Assembly: GCF_000566685.1 (NCBI RefSeq)
Contig: NZ_AZQN01000004.1
Location: 372,001-436,000, forward strand
Reading direction: 5' to 3'
Length of the DNA stretch: 64,000 bases
Source: Dyadobacter tibetensis Y620-1
GTDB taxonomy: Bacteria > Bacteroidota > Bacteroidia > Cytophagales > Spirosomataceae
Made by a program: the position numbers and the translations under genes. The notes under the pieces are model-generated. The model saw nothing but the letters and a program-made list of their open reading frames with translations. It was not told the origin of the DNA and searched no databases. Shown one piece after another: positions 27,556-36,910 of the stretch (its first letter is position 1; the number at the start of each line of letters is the position of its first letter).

Positions 27556-29505
27556 TTATTTTCGTTTTTTGGCAGAATTTGTTTTCTCTTTTATTTCGGT
27601 TTGCAAGATAGTACTATTTCCCGCTCTATCGGTAACCTCAATGATAAGCTCACCTTCAAAGTCTTCATTTTCATCTAACTTGTCCGACCAAACCATTCCC
27701 GTTTTATAGTCATACAGTAGCAGGACCCAAGCTCCGTTCACCTCAGCATTAAAATGCTTAATTCCGGAATCATTATCTTGAATATAGGCCGCTATTCTGC
27801 TTTTACTTTGTTCGATTACCCTAAGTTTTGGAGGAATACTATCCGTCTTAATGACGAAGCTTCCCAATTCCCGGGTTCGGAAGGATATGCCATCCGAAGA
27901 CCATTCCCCTCCTATAAAGCTATAATTACCATCCTTATACCGATAAATATGGCTTTTATCTTTATTGGCCGGCACAAAATCAGGCTTGAAGCCTAGCTGA
28001 ATATAATGGCGCAGGGCTACTCCCGGATCATTGACTGTGAGCATCTGCCCTTTGCGGTGTGTCCTGACATATAAGGTATCGAAAAGGCTGCTGCTATCGG
28101 TGACCATGTACCAATCTTCTTTCTGAAACCGCTGAGGAATTCCCGGAAGAAAAACCGTTTGAAAATCTGTACGCAGGAGATGTTTGCCAATGCGCACAGA
28201 ATCGGGTAGAACCCGTCGTAAATCCAGTAAAAAAGTGGCCCCCGCACCAGTGTGGGCAGAAGCAGTGAATGACTTCTGAAGACCGTCACGATAAACCAAC
28301 ATCTCGGGATTCTGATTTTGATATCCCGGCGCCTCAATCTTATATACATTTTCTTCAATAGAAGCTGTCAGACCCGAAGCTTCGTTTGAGGTTTCGGAGG
28401 GCATAGGGGGGGCTACCGCCTCTCCTTTTATCCGAAAAACAAGTTCACTGGCATTTTGATATGAATCGGAGATGGTTACCTGCACAGTATGGGTTAGCGA
28501 ATCTGTAATCATTAGCCGACCTTTATGCTCATCGGTTTTGTAAAGATTAAACTGGTTGCCATCAGGCACATAGCATCTCAAATATCGCTCACCACGCTCC
28601 TGCTGAGTCGAATAGTCGATCAAATTATTATAATCTCTGGTAGCGGCATTGGGAAATATTTCCATATTATAAGAAAATATTTCCTTCCCGTCCACTTTCA
28701 CTTCAATGCATTGGAGGCCATAACGGAAGCCTGTTCCGGTCATCTGGTCGAAGGCTTGAAGATCAATACCTATGGCCCCAGTACCAGTAATCGTTCCTGG
28801 TAATTGGTAACTTCCATCCTTTTGTCGGATAGGTGTGAACTCTTTTCGATCGAACCGCCCATTGATCCTACTATCTATGGACAGAGGTCTCAAGGCCAGT
28901 TTCACAAATTTGGGAGGGGCATTATCTATTATTTCTTTAAAATCGAAAAAGAGTGGATTGATATAATTGTCTTTCGAATCCCTTATTTCAAAATGCAAAT
29001 GCGGACCTGCAGAACCTCCAGTGTTACCGGACAAGGCAATTACTTCCCCTTTTTTAAAAACAATCGAGTCGGTAGGAGGGTATAAATCAATTTCAAAAGT
29101 GCGCTTTGCATATTGATTACGGCGTACGTAGTCGGCAATCTTTGATCCGAATACCTTCAAATGACCATATACAGTGGTTTGTCCATTAGGATGCCTCAGG
29201 TAAATGACGTTTCCATAACCTCCCCTTTGTACACCTATCTTGTAAACATATCCCTGCGCCGCTGCGTGCACGGGCAAACCCTCGCGCTGCTGGGTACGAA
29301 TATCGGTACCCGCATGAAAGTGATTGGTACGAAGGTCTCCCAACCCACCAGAAAGGGAATTACTCAGACCGGGGCGGATAGGGAATTGATAATATCCTTT
29401 CGGATAGGTCAGACGTTGGCTCTGGGCAGTATTTCCCATTAATAGAATCAACAACCCTATAAAAATTGACGACAACAGAGTGCCAGTATGACGCAACATG
29501 CACAT
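27556..29505 (-). CDS. M23-family peptidase with C-terminal beta domains
   Basis: A 649-residue exported protein. A signal peptide (GTLLSSIFIGLLILLMGNTAQSQ) precedes an M23/LytM metallopeptidase domain at about 40-190: zinc ligands are His and Asp in HFHAGTDI, and the second motif is HLHFEIRD; YGNVIYLRHPNGQTTVYGHL lies between. The remaining 450 residues are beta-rich without a recognised domain, with Ig-like features near the end (IEVTDRAGNSTILQTEI). It may cut cell-wall cross-bridges or activate amidases. It probably forms a two-gene unit with bcp, though the functional link is not obvious. Confidence 0.9.
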   Translation of the reverse strand: MCMLRHTGTLLSSIFIGLLILLMGNTAQSQRLTYPKGYYQFPIRPGLSNSLSGGLGDLRTNHFHAGTDIRTQQREGLPVHAAAQGYVYKIGVQRGGYGNVIYLRHPNGQTTVYGHLKVFGSKIADYVRRNQYAKRTFEIDLYPPTDSIVFKKGEVIALSGNTGGSAGPHLHFEIRDSKDNYINPLFFDFKEIIDNAPPKFVKLALRPLSIDSRINGRFDRKEFTPIRQKDGSYQLPGTITGTGAIGIDLQAFDQMTGTGFRYGLQCIEVKVDGKEIFSYNMEIFPNAATRDYNNLIDYSTQQERGERYLRCYVPDGNQFNLYKTDEHKGRLMITDSLTHTVQVTISDSYQNASELVFRIKGEAVAPPMPSETSNEASGLTASIEENVYKIEAPGYQNQNPEMLVYRDGLQKSFTASAHTGAGATFLLDLRRVLPDSVRIGKHLLRTDFQTVFLPGIPQRFQKEDWYMVTDSSSLFDTLYVRTHRKGQMLTVNDPGVALRHYIQLGFKPDFVPANKDKSHIYRYKDGNYSFIGGEWSSDGISFRTRELGSFVIKTDSIPPKLRVIEQSKSRIAAYIQDNDSGIKHFNAEVNGAWVLLLYDYKTGMVWSDKLDENEDFEGELIIEVTDRAGNSTILQTEIKEKTNSAKKRK

Positions 29506-29545
29506 ATATTATTTGTAATGAATAGTGTTCCTGATTCAGAACACA

Positions 29546-30157
29546 TTATTTCACGGAAAGCTTCATCATTTCCTTACCTTCGAGATAGGTAGTTAAGGTA
29601 TCTCCAATCTGTACTGCTCCCACTCCTTTAGGCGTTCCGGTAAAAATCAAATCACCTTTTTTAATCATAAAAAATTTGGAAATAAAAGAGATCAGATGAT
29701 TTACACGGTAGAGCATCATCGAGGAATTTCCCTCCTGTTTCATCTCCCCATTGAGTGCCAGGCCAAAATTCAGGTTTTGTATGTCTCCTAGCTCCGATAA
29801 GCTGACAAATTCGGAAACTGGGGCGGAGCCATTAAAGGCTTTGGCCAGTTCCCAAGGCAGGCCTTTGGCCTTGAGCTCCGACTGCAAATCCCGAGCTGTG
29901 AAGTCAATACCTACTGCTACTTCACTGTAATATTTGTGAGCAAACCGCTCTTCTATGTTCTTGCCTACCCGGTTGATCTTGACAACCAACTCCACTTCAT
30001 AATGGATATCTTTAGAGAATTCAGGATAAAAAAATGGCTCCCCAGCTCTGATCTGAGCAGTTTCAGGTTTTAAAAATATAACGGGAGCATCTGGGCGCTC
30101 ATTATTCAATTCGGCAATATGTTCCGTATAATTCCGGCCAACACATATAATCTTCAT
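29546..30157 (-). CDS. Fumarylacetoacetate hydrolase family protein
   Basis: A 203-residue enzyme of the FAH superfamily (single FAH domain, like 2-hydroxyhepta-2,4-diene-1,7-dioate isomerases and acylpyruvases). The metal site is visible: IHYEVELVVKI with two Glu (about 51-61) and GIDFTARDLQ with Asp (about 83-92). GRNYTEHIAELN is the usual N-terminus, and DLIFTGTPKGVGAVQIGD is the C-terminal signature. The substrate is unknown; small members often act as acylpyruvase or oxaloacetate decarboxylase. Confidence 0.9.
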   Translation of the reverse strand: MKIICVGRNYTEHIAELNNERPDAPVIFLKPETAQIRAGEPFFYPEFSKDIHYEVELVVKINRVGKNIEERFAHKYYSEVAVGIDFTARDLQSELKAKGLPWELAKAFNGSAPVSEFVSLSELGDIQNLNFGLALNGEMKQEGNSSMMLYRVNHLISFISKFFMIKKGDLIFTGTPKGVGAVQIGDTLTTYLEGKEMMKLSVK

Positions 30158-30410
30158 AGACTGTAGAAATATAAATCACTTAAACCATTATACAAAACTA
30201 CTTACATTGCGTTCAGTCCAATACTATTTACCTTAAATTTTAGCTAGAGTGAAGTTTTTCAACAATATTTCCTGTTTTTTAAAACCTAATACTAGAAAAT
30301 TGAAAATTTATTTACCTTTTTGCCTCCACTCAACGTTAGGAATTAAATAGTTGCTGGCGTCGACGCCAATATGAACATTACTTTTTGACTAATTGATTAC
30401 ACATCCTTAC

Positions 30411-31040
30411 ATGCATACTTTCAACATCCCTAACCTATTCAGCATATTATTCATCAGTATAACCCTAATGGCCTGCGACACTCTTAGAAAAGGGCCATCC
30501 AATGCCTCGGCGGCCCGGCCCTATAGCCGCCCCAGCCATGCTTCCAAATCTGCTCCGACCCGCAACACGGGGAGCCTTTACAAAAAGCCAGTCAAAGCAC
30601 CGGCAAAACCCTCTCGTACTTATCCTCCATCCACTCCGCCTTCCTCTAAAGAAATAGCCAGTGTTATAGAAGCGGCCAGGGCCTATACGGGCACCCCCTA
30701 CCGATCGGGCGGAAATGATGCATCGGGAATTGATTGCTCTGGACTAATTTGTACTGTATATTCTGAAGTGGGAATAAAGGTGCCAAGAATTTCCTGGCAA
30801 CAGTCTGAGTATGGTCGAGAAGTGAGCAGCATTTCAGAGATACGTCCGGGCGATTGGTTATTCTTTGTCCCTGAAGCAGGCAAAGAAGGCTATGTCTCTC
30901 ATGCTGGAATCGTTACTGATGTGCGTGGTCAACAGGAAATTATCTTCATCCACGCATCCTCTTCCCGGGGTGTTCGTGAAGACAACCTATTCTCTACTTA
31001 TTTTAAGGGCAGATTTGTGAAAGCCATGAGGCCATTATAA
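30411..31040 (+). CDS. NlpC/P60-family (C40) cell-wall peptidase lipoprotein
   Basis: Predicted endopeptidase cleaving within peptidoglycan stem peptides. From ATG 30411 (MHTFNIPNLF; an upstream ATG at 30393 is also in frame) it has a type II signal peptide ending in LMAC, so it is lipid-anchored. A Pro/Ser-rich linker of about 60 residues precedes the NlpC/P60 domain: catalytic Cys in GIDCSGLICTVY, His in SHAGIVTD and a third polar residue in IFIHASSSRG. PYRSGGND and IRPGDWLFF are family motifs. 209 residues, a single-gene unit. Confidence 0.93.
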   Translation: MHTFNIPNLFSILFISITLMACDTLRKGPSNASAARPYSRPSHASKSAPTRNTGSLYKKPVKAPAKPSRTYPPSTPPSSKEIASVIEAARAYTGTPYRSGGNDASGIDCSGLICTVYSEVGIKVPRISWQQSEYGREVSSISEIRPGDWLFFVPEAGKEGYVSHAGIVTDVRGQQEIIFIHASSSRGVREDNLFSTYFKGRFVKAMRPL

Positions 31041-31044
31041 ACCA

Positions 31045-31698
31045 CTATATCTGTAGCAAGTCCTGAAAACTTAAATGAACATAATCGGCAATGTACAAAT
31101 CGCAAGGAGGTAATTCATCCTTATCATGTGAACTCAAAACCCCTACGACACGCATACCCGCATTTTTGGCCGCGGTGATACCAGAAAATGAGTCTTCAAA
31201 AACCAGGCAGTCTTCTGGTTCCACACCAAGATTATGAGCACTCTTCAGGTATACTTCCGGATGAGGTTTATGTTTATTAACATCCTCGCTGGCTAATAAG
31301 GAACCAAAATGGGGACCCAGCCCAATCTCTCCCAGTATCATTTCCAAATTTGCCCGAGGCGCTGAAGTAGCTACCCCCAACCCTATGGACTGCGATACCA
31401 ATTCCTCAAAAAAAGTTTTGAAACCTGCAATGGGGTCGACATAGGGCTTATAAAGCGTTCGGAATAGCCCCTCTTTCTCTTCTTCCATTTCCAAAAGCTC
31501 TGACCCCTCTATCGGCCTTCCCAGGAAATGAGAAAGAATATAGCTATTACTTTTGCCATACATGTGCTCCTTAAAAGCCTCTTCTGTAGGTTTTAGCTCT
31601 CGTTTCTCAAAAAAAGTTTTAAATGCAACGGAATGATATGGATTGGTATGGCAGATCACTCCATCCATATCGAAAATTACAGCGCTCAATTTTTTCAT
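31045..31698 (-). CDS. HAD-family phosphatase (beta-phosphoglucomutase-like)
   Basis: A 217-residue HAD subfamily IA enzyme with a helical cap. Motif I FDMDGVICHTNP holds the nucleophile Asp10 and acid/base Asp12; motif II is GVATSAPRANLE with Ser/Thr (about 113-124); motif III/IV is HKPHPEVYLKSAHNLGVEPEDCLVFEDSFSGITAAKNAG with Lys and the Glu-Asp pair. The cap sequence resembles beta-PGM or sugar phosphatases; the exact substrate is open. It converges on the NlpC gene with a 4-bp gap. Confidence 0.9.
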   Translation of the reverse strand: MKKLSAVIFDMDGVICHTNPYHSVAFKTFFEKRELKPTEEAFKEHMYGKSNSYILSHFLGRPIEGSELLEMEEEKEGLFRTLYKPYVDPIAGFKTFFEELVSQSIGLGVATSAPRANLEMILGEIGLGPHFGSLLASEDVNKHKPHPEVYLKSAHNLGVEPEDCLVFEDSFSGITAAKNAGMRVVGVLSSHDKDELPPCDLYIADYVHLSFQDLLQI

Positions 31699-31931
31699 TC
31701 TGCAAAGCTAAAAAAAACTAATATCAACTTTACACTTCCTGCTTAGGATATGCTTGATTTTAAGGCGGGGTCCACAGCTATACGCAGTTAATTTCATTAT
31801 AATTTGTAAGTTTTTTCTATCAAAATAATCGAAAATACTCTAATGTATTTGAAATTATATATATCTTTACTATCCTTTGAACTTGATAATCTTCATAAAA
31901 TTACCTGAATGCTCCCAAAACGACCGAGGTT

Positions 31932-32372
31932 ATGACCGATTTGAAAAAGCCCTCCATGACGGAAACTGAACTGAACAGAAATAAGCCCATAACCCCTGCA
32001 GAGGCATATGATCGCTATGGAGCAATGGCCTATGGGATCATACTTCAGATAGTGCCTCAAACTCATTTGGCTCAGGAAATTTTGGTAGAGGTCTTCGCCT
32101 CGCCCTTGTTAAAAGCCTGTAACAGTTATCCATTTTCATATGCTGTTTGCATCATTAAGCTAGCCAGAAGCAAGGCCATAGAGGCAAGGCGTAAAGTCGG
32201 GTCCTATATTTCAGATCCCTTGACTGAACCAGAGTTACTTACCGAACGCGTTTTTGAACTTACCTTCCGTCAGGGTCTAACTCCTGAAGAAGTAGCCGAG
32301 CGCCTGCAGATTACTAAATCAGAGGTCTTAAAATCATTCCATGCTTTTTTTGTCACTAGTAATAACATCTAA
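31932..32372 (+). CDS. Short, divergent ECF sigma-like protein
   Basis: A 146-residue protein with a weak ECF sigma architecture. AYDRYGAMAYGIILQIVPQTHLAQEILVEVFA (about 24-55) resembles region 2.1-2.2, but the region after it is compressed and lacks the usual aromatic 2.3 strand. FELTFRQGLTPEEVAERLQITKSEVLKSFHAFF (about 107-139) resembles region 4.2. The next gene is anti-sigma-like, 12 bp away, so the two form a pair. It may be a working but reduced sigma factor, or a regulator that no longer supports full initiation. Identification rests on pattern and context. Confidence 0.6.
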   Translation: MTDLKKPSMTETELNRNKPITPAEAYDRYGAMAYGIILQIVPQTHLAQEILVEVFASPLLKACNSYPFSYAVCIIKLARSKAIEARRKVGSYISDPLTEPELLTERVFELTFRQGLTPEEVAERLQITKSEVLKSFHAFFVTSNNI

Positions 32373-32384
32373 TTTTATTAAAAA

Positions 32385-32867
32385 TTGAAATTACAGGACC
32401 TAATTAGCAGTGGTTTGTTAGAAGCCTATCTCCTAGGCATGGTAGATGCCCAGGAGCGGCAATCGGTAAATGAAATTATTGACAATAATCCAGAGGCAAT
32501 GGAATATCTTATTGCTCTGGAGAATAGAATGCAGAATTACTTTCTCCAAGGATCTGTGTCCCCTCCCGAAGCTACCCGTGAGATACTCACTTTGAGGTTG
32601 CAACAAGCTCGTTTCGAAAGGACTCCCAAGGGAGGAACTTCCCATGACAAAAAAGCTTCAGCTTCACCGGAATACCTGGACATAGAAGTTGAAGACACTC
32701 AGATGAAAGTACATAAATTCTGGCGCCCGGCATTTATTGCAGTTTTTATTCTTTCTAAAATATTCCTGATACTTGGCCTATACTTTTACTTTAAAACCGC
32801 AAGCCTGGAAAAGGAACTCGATGCCATGCGAAAGCAGGTAAAACCTACACCTACGGTTAATCTCTAA
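32385..32867 (+). CDS. Putative anti-sigma factor, single-pass
   Basis: A 160-residue protein starting at TTG (no ATG is suitable and the first residues LQDLISSGLLEAYLLGMVDAQERQ match the family). The N-terminus resembles the zinc-free RskA-like anti-sigma domain ('SGLLEAYLLG...E...V...I...NPE'), followed by a charged linker, a membrane helix (about 113-135, FIAVFILSKIFLILGLYFYF) and a short coiled C-terminus (TASLEKELDAMRKQ) on the other side of the membrane. It pairs with the upstream sigma-like gene. The last 4 bp overlap the end of the convergent MBL-fold gene. Confidence 0.65.
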   Translation: MKLQDLISSGLLEAYLLGMVDAQERQSVNEIIDNNPEAMEYLIALENRMQNYFLQGSVSPPEATREILTLRLQQARFERTPKGGTSHDKKASASPEYLDIEVEDTQMKVHKFWRPAFIAVFILSKIFLILGLYFYFKTASLEKELDAMRKQVKPTPTVNL

Positions 32868-33958
32868 CCAAGTTCCCACCATTCGGAATTGGGCCACGGT
32901 TTCCCGAGTATAATCTGTTCTCCAATCATTGGCGTGGCCAGGGGCATATTCAGCTCATGGGCCTTGTGGGCGATACGTCGGGCGGGCTCATTCCAATCGT
33001 GCATGGCCAGAGCATACTTTCCCCAGTGAACTGGCCATAATGCCTTAGCACCTAAATCAAAACTAGCTTGCACTGTTTGCTCGGGCATCATATGTATATA
33101 GGGCCACCAGCGATTGTATTGTCCGCATTCCAAAATCGCCAAATCGAAAGGACCAAATTTTCTACCTATTTCTTTGAAATGCTGCTCATAGCCAGAATCT
33201 CCACCTAAAAAGAGTGTCTCAGAAGCCGTTTTAAATACATAGGAAACCCAGAGGGTCTGTCCTCTTTTTAAACTCCTTCCAGAAAAATGCCTGGCAGGAG
33301 TAGCTGTAAGATTCACGTCCGGAATAATGGAAGTGGTCTCCCACCAGTCTAGCTCCGTAATTCTCTCTGCAGCAATGCCCCAGTATTCAAGGTGTGCCCC
33401 TACTCCCAGAGGAACAACGAATCTGGTGGGTGAGTCTATCATTGCTTTTATGGTATGATGATCCATATGATCATAATGGTCATGTGTCAGTACTACGAAA
33501 TCAATGGACGGCAAATCTTCTAACCCATATGCAAGTGATCCCTTAAATCCCTTTGTACCTATAAACGAAACCGGCGAGATACGTTTACTAAAAACAGGAT
33601 CGACTAAAATATTGATTCCATTTCGCTGAATCATATAAGAGCTATGACCGAAATAAGTGATGGTAGGATTGGGTGATGGAGCTATCAAAAAAGCGGTCCG
33701 AACAACAGGAACATCAGCTTTTGGCGAAACATTAGGATTGGGGTTGATCAGCATTTTATGAAGCATTTTGATCAGGCTTGCATCCTCCGATTGCACGGGG
33801 GTCGGCGTAAGGTTCTGGAAGCTTCCATCTTTATAATGCGGTGATTGCTTAATCCGGAGTAACCGATCCCCCTTGGGCGCCTTGCCCAGTGATTCCATCC
33901 GCAAACTAAAAAAGACGGTTCCGCCTAGTATGGCTAGAAAAATAGTAAAAGTGATCAT
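32864..33958 (-). CDS. MBL-fold metallohydrolase (NAPE-PLD/UlaG-like)
   Basis: A 364-residue metallo-beta-lactamase-fold hydrolase with an N-terminal membrane anchor or signal (ITFTIFLAILGGTVFFSL). The metal motif THDHYDHMD (HxHxDH) is at about 158-166, ARHFSGRSLKRGQTLW carries a further His, FLGGDSGYEQHF the bridging Asp, and PVHWGKYALAMHDW the final His. ITYFGHSSYMIQ is the typical opening of the fold. The pattern is closest to the N-acyl-phosphatidylethanolamine phospholipase D-like/RomA group, so a membrane lipid substrate is plausible but unproven. Confidence 0.9.
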   Translation of the reverse strand: MITFTIFLAILGGTVFFSLRMESLGKAPKGDRLLRIKQSPHYKDGSFQNLTPTPVQSEDASLIKMLHKMLINPNPNVSPKADVPVVRTAFLIAPSPNPTITYFGHSSYMIQRNGINILVDPVFSKRISPVSFIGTKGFKGSLAYGLEDLPSIDFVVLTHDHYDHMDHHTIKAMIDSPTRFVVPLGVGAHLEYWGIAAERITELDWWETTSIIPDVNLTATPARHFSGRSLKRGQTLWVSYVFKTASETLFLGGDSGYEQHFKEIGRKFGPFDLAILECGQYNRWWPYIHMMPEQTVQASFDLGAKALWPVHWGKYALAMHDWNEPARRIAHKAHELNMPLATPMIGEQIILGKPWPNSEWWELG

Positions 33959-34239
33959 GATAATCTTTTGAGATAAAAAACACAGACTGGAGGTCAGAAA
34001 AGCAAATGGAACGGATAAGAACCTAACTTACAACGGACTATTCCTTTTCATATATTTATATTCATATGGACAATTAAGGATTTCATTCCCTTTTTATGTC
34101 ATACCCATTTCAATACAACGTACGAATAAATTAGGTTCCTCATAGCATTATAGGGCTTACGTGGAGGACTATACCGATAGCTTCTCACTTGCAATTACCA
34201 ACTATTTTATAGATTCTTGCAAAAACATAAACCTCATTC

Positions 34240-34725
34240 ATGTTTCCATTTCGTATAGGACAGGGCTACGACGTCCACCAGTTAGAAGAAGGCCGGCCCT
34301 TTTGGCTCGGCGGCATCCAGATTCCACATTCACACGGAGCCAAGGGACATTCAGATGCCGACGTGGTCTGTCATGTACTTTGTGATGCCCTCTTGGGAGC
34401 GGCAAATTTGCGCAATATAGGTTATCATTTTTCCGACAAAGATCCTCAATGGAAAGGTGTGGATAGCAAACTCTTGCTAGCAAAAGTCCTTGAGATGATC
34501 AGGGAAAAAGGCTATGAGGTTGGCAATGTAGATGTTACCATCGTATTGCAGCAACCCAAACTGAATCCCCATATCCCAGCTATGAAAGTCTGCCTGGCCC
34601 AGGTCATGCAGCTGGATGAAGAGGCAATTTCCATCAAGGCTACCACCTCCGAAATGCTAGGTTTTGTAGGCCGGGAGGAAGGAATAGCGGCACATTGTGT
34701 GGCCTTGATTCACCGTCCGGAATAA
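34240..34725 (+). CDS. ispF: 2-C-methyl-D-erythritol 2,4-cyclodiphosphate synthase
   Basis: Fifth step of the non-mevalonate (MEP) isoprenoid pathway. 161 residues. FRIGQGYDVHQLEEG has the zinc-binding Asp11 and His13; IPHSHGAKGHSDADVVCHVLCDALLGA is the substrate region with a third metal His; GYEVGNVDVTIVLQQPKL and ISIKATTSEMLGFVGREEGIAAHCVALI follow. Presence of ispF shows that this organism uses the MEP route. The gene stands 50 bp ahead of an exported amidohydrolase. Confidence 0.97.
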   Translation: MFPFRIGQGYDVHQLEEGRPFWLGGIQIPHSHGAKGHSDADVVCHVLCDALLGAANLRNIGYHFSDKDPQWKGVDSKLLLAKVLEMIREKGYEVGNVDVTIVLQQPKLNPHIPAMKVCLAQVMQLDEEAISIKATTSEMLGFVGREEGIAAHCVALIHRPE

Positions 34726-34775
34726 CTTAATATTGATTACTTATTGAATTCTAACAGCTAAACAGCCCAGAATAT

Positions 34776-35915
34776 ATGTTGATCAAAAAAATGCTTTTCG
34801 CGGGAGTACTGGCGGTGGCTGGCCTCGGTAGTTTATGTGCACAACAGAGCCGACTTAAGGAAGAACCGCTGGGATTCGAAGAATACGACCCCGTGTCTAC
34901 ACTGATCGTGGAGGAGAATCCCGTTACTAAAGCGAAATATCCGTTTATCGATGTGCACAACCACCAATATCGGATGCCGACGCAGGATTTGGGCCAGTTA
35001 AAGCTGCAAATGGACAGTCTGAATATGGGCATCATGGTGAACCTCAGCGGCCGGGGCTGGTTTCAGGAGTGGGCCGAAGGCACCCAACATTTGAAAGGAG
35101 CCCTTGAAAATGTAAGTAAAAATGGCGGCAAAAGAATTGCCATCTTCACCAATTTGCAGTTTAAAGATTTTGGCGAGGAAGACTGGAGCAAAAGAGCCGT
35201 AGCCCAGCTTGAAGAAGATGTTAAAATGGGTGCGAAGGGGCTAAAGATCTATAAGAGCTTAGGCTTTAGCGGTATCCGCGACGAGAAGGGTAAGCGGGTA
35301 GCCGTGTCCGATCCCCGCCTCCAACCCGTATGGCAAAAATGTGGCGATCTGGGCATTCCTGTACTGATTCATACGGCCGACGTTCCTTCGTTCTGGGATC
35401 CGATGGATCGGTATAACGAGAGATGGCTGGAGCTTAAAACGCACCCAAATCGCCGCCGAGGTGATGTAGACCCTATACCCTTCGACTCCCTGATTGCGGA
35501 ACAACATGCCATCTTCCGCAACAATCCCAAGACCACCTTCATCAACGCCCATATGGGCTGGTATGCCAATAACCTCAGGAAGCTCGATAGTCTCATGACT
35601 GTTTTTCCGAATACCTATGTGGAAATTGGGGCCGTGATAGCCGAGCTGGGACGGCAACCACGGACAGCCAAAAAGTTTTTTGACAAACACCAGGATCGGG
35701 TACTATTTGGAAAAGATAGCTGGGTACCTTCCGAATATTCGACCTATTTCCGGGTGCTGGAAACGGAAGATGAATATTTCCCTTATCACAAAAAATACCA
35801 TGCCTTCTGGCGCATGTACGGTTTGGGACTCTCCGATGAAGTATTGAAAAAGCTTTATTATAAAAATGCTTTGAAGATTATCCCGGGCTTGGATAAAACG
35901 GCATTCCCCGACTGA
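34776..35915 (+). CDS. Exported amidohydrolase-family (TIM-barrel) protein
   Basis: A 379-residue metal-dependent hydrolase of the amidohydrolase_2 superfamily. An N-terminal signal peptide (FAGVLAVAGLGSLCAQ) sends it to the periplasm. FIDVHNHQYR gives the first His-x-His metal pair (about 58-61), GIPVLIHTADVP a second His, FINAHMGWYANNL a third and FGKDSWVPSEYSTYF the conserved Asp. The family spans decarboxylases and lactonases; no substrate is suggested by neighbours. The final part, SDEVLKKLYYKNALKIIPG, is the usual closing helix of the family. Confidence 0.9.
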   Translation: MLIKKMLFAGVLAVAGLGSLCAQQSRLKEEPLGFEEYDPVSTLIVEENPVTKAKYPFIDVHNHQYRMPTQDLGQLKLQMDSLNMGIMVNLSGRGWFQEWAEGTQHLKGALENVSKNGGKRIAIFTNLQFKDFGEEDWSKRAVAQLEEDVKMGAKGLKIYKSLGFSGIRDEKGKRVAVSDPRLQPVWQKCGDLGIPVLIHTADVPSFWDPMDRYNERWLELKTHPNRRRGDVDPIPFDSLIAEQHAIFRNNPKTTFINAHMGWYANNLRKLDSLMTVFPNTYVEIGAVIAELGRQPRTAKKFFDKHQDRVLFGKDSWVPSEYSTYFRVLETEDEYFPYHKKYHAFWRMYGLGLSDEVLKKLYYKNALKIIPGLDKTAFPD

Positions 35916-35937
35916 TGCCGTATATACTCAAGCAAGC

Positions 35938-35988
35938 AAAAAGCGATACAGCACCTTCCTTAGTTTAGGAAAGACTGTATCGCTTTTG
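35938..35988. terminator. Bidirectional terminator between amidohydrolase and arsM
   Basis: AAAAAGCGATACAG / CTGTATCGCTTTT stem with additional inner pairing (CCTT / AAGG type) between convergent genes; T-rich on the plus side and A-rich on the other. Confidence 0.82.
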
Positions 35989-36001
35989 TTTTAAGCATGC
36001 C

Positions 36002-36856
36002 TTAGCAGCAACCCGAGCCCGGAGCGCAGACCCCTGCCTCCAAGGGCTTTTGAGCAAAAACGGTAACACTCACAATACGTGCATCGCCATTTCTGTAAGT
36101 CTCAATTTCCTCGGCGGACAAATAATTGTTCAGAATATCATCGGGAATTTCAATAGGCTTTTGCTTCTGCACGGTTAATGCTGCAAAGCCATTATTGACG
36201 ATTAAGTCCAGATATTCCGAACGTTGAATGGCCCCCGACACACAGCCGGCATACATTTCGGCAGCCTGCTGTATGGGCTCAGGAAGGTTGCCCTCCAGCA
36301 CAATATCGGAAATACTAAAATGCCCTCCCGGTTTTAATACCCTATAAATCTCCTTAAAAACCGCATCCTTATTGGGTACCAGATTCAACACACAATTACT
36401 TACGATCACGTCGGCGACATTTGCCGTTACAGGCATGTGCTCTATGTCCCCCTGCCGAAATTCCACATTATTAAATCCCCTCTTTTCGGCGTTCTCTCGG
36501 GCTTTATTAATCATAGCCGGGGTAAAATCGATGCCGATGACCTTTCCCGACACTCCTGCCTCCTGACGTGCGACAAAGCAATCGTTTCCAGCCCCACTAC
36601 CGAGATCGATTACCGTATCACCTTCCTTGATCAGGGCGAATTGAGTGGGTAATCCACAGCCGAGGCCCAAATCGGCCTCAGGTTGATAGCCTTCCAGATG
36701 CTGATAATCTTCACTCATAATATTATATACCTCGGTAGAGCAGCCCCCTGCCCCGCAACAAGAGGCCATATTGTCGGCCTTATCTTGTAGGGCTATTTCT
36801 CCATATTTTTGTTTTACCAGCTCTTTGAGTTCCTGTTCTTTTTCCAAACTATTCAT
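36002..36856 (-). CDS. arsM: Arsenite S-adenosylmethionine methyltransferase
   Basis: Methylates As(III) to methylated, partly volatile arsenicals. 284 residues. SAM motif VIDLGSGAGNDCF is at about 79-91; conserved cysteines lie in SCCGAGGC (about 32-39), LGCGLP, SNCVLNLV and AGCVSGA; the last three correspond to the three As(III)-binding positions of the ArsM family. The tail ends CAPGSGCC, adding further thiols. It is encoded 54 bp after arsR in the same direction, and an ArsR-type box overlaps its start, so induction by arsenic is likely (inference). Confidence 0.95.
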   Translation of the reverse strand: MNSLEKEQELKELVKQKYGEIALQDKADNMASCCGAGGCSTEVYNIMSEDYQHLEGYQPEADLGLGCGLPTQFALIKEGDTVIDLGSGAGNDCFVARQEAGVSGKVIGIDFTPAMINKARENAEKRGFNNVEFRQGDIEHMPVTANVADVIVSNCVLNLVPNKDAVFKEIYRVLKPGGHFSISDIVLEGNLPEPIQQAAEMYAGCVSGAIQRSEYLDLIVNNGFAALTVQKQKPIEIPDDILNNYLSAEEIETYRNGDARIVSVTVFAQKPLEAGVCAPGSGCC

Positions 36857-36872
36857 TGCGATATTACGATTA
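36855..36872 (-). promoter_or_regulatory. ArsR-type operator copy at the arsM start
   Basis: Imperfect palindrome TAATCGTAATATCGCAAT (minus strand), 15 of 18 positions matching the perfect site upstream of arsR. It covers the arsM start codon region, so a bound repressor would sit at the beginning of the gene. Confidence 0.65.
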
Positions 36873-36910
36873 AATGTTTATATTAATATACTACACTGAC
36901 CACGACGGGG

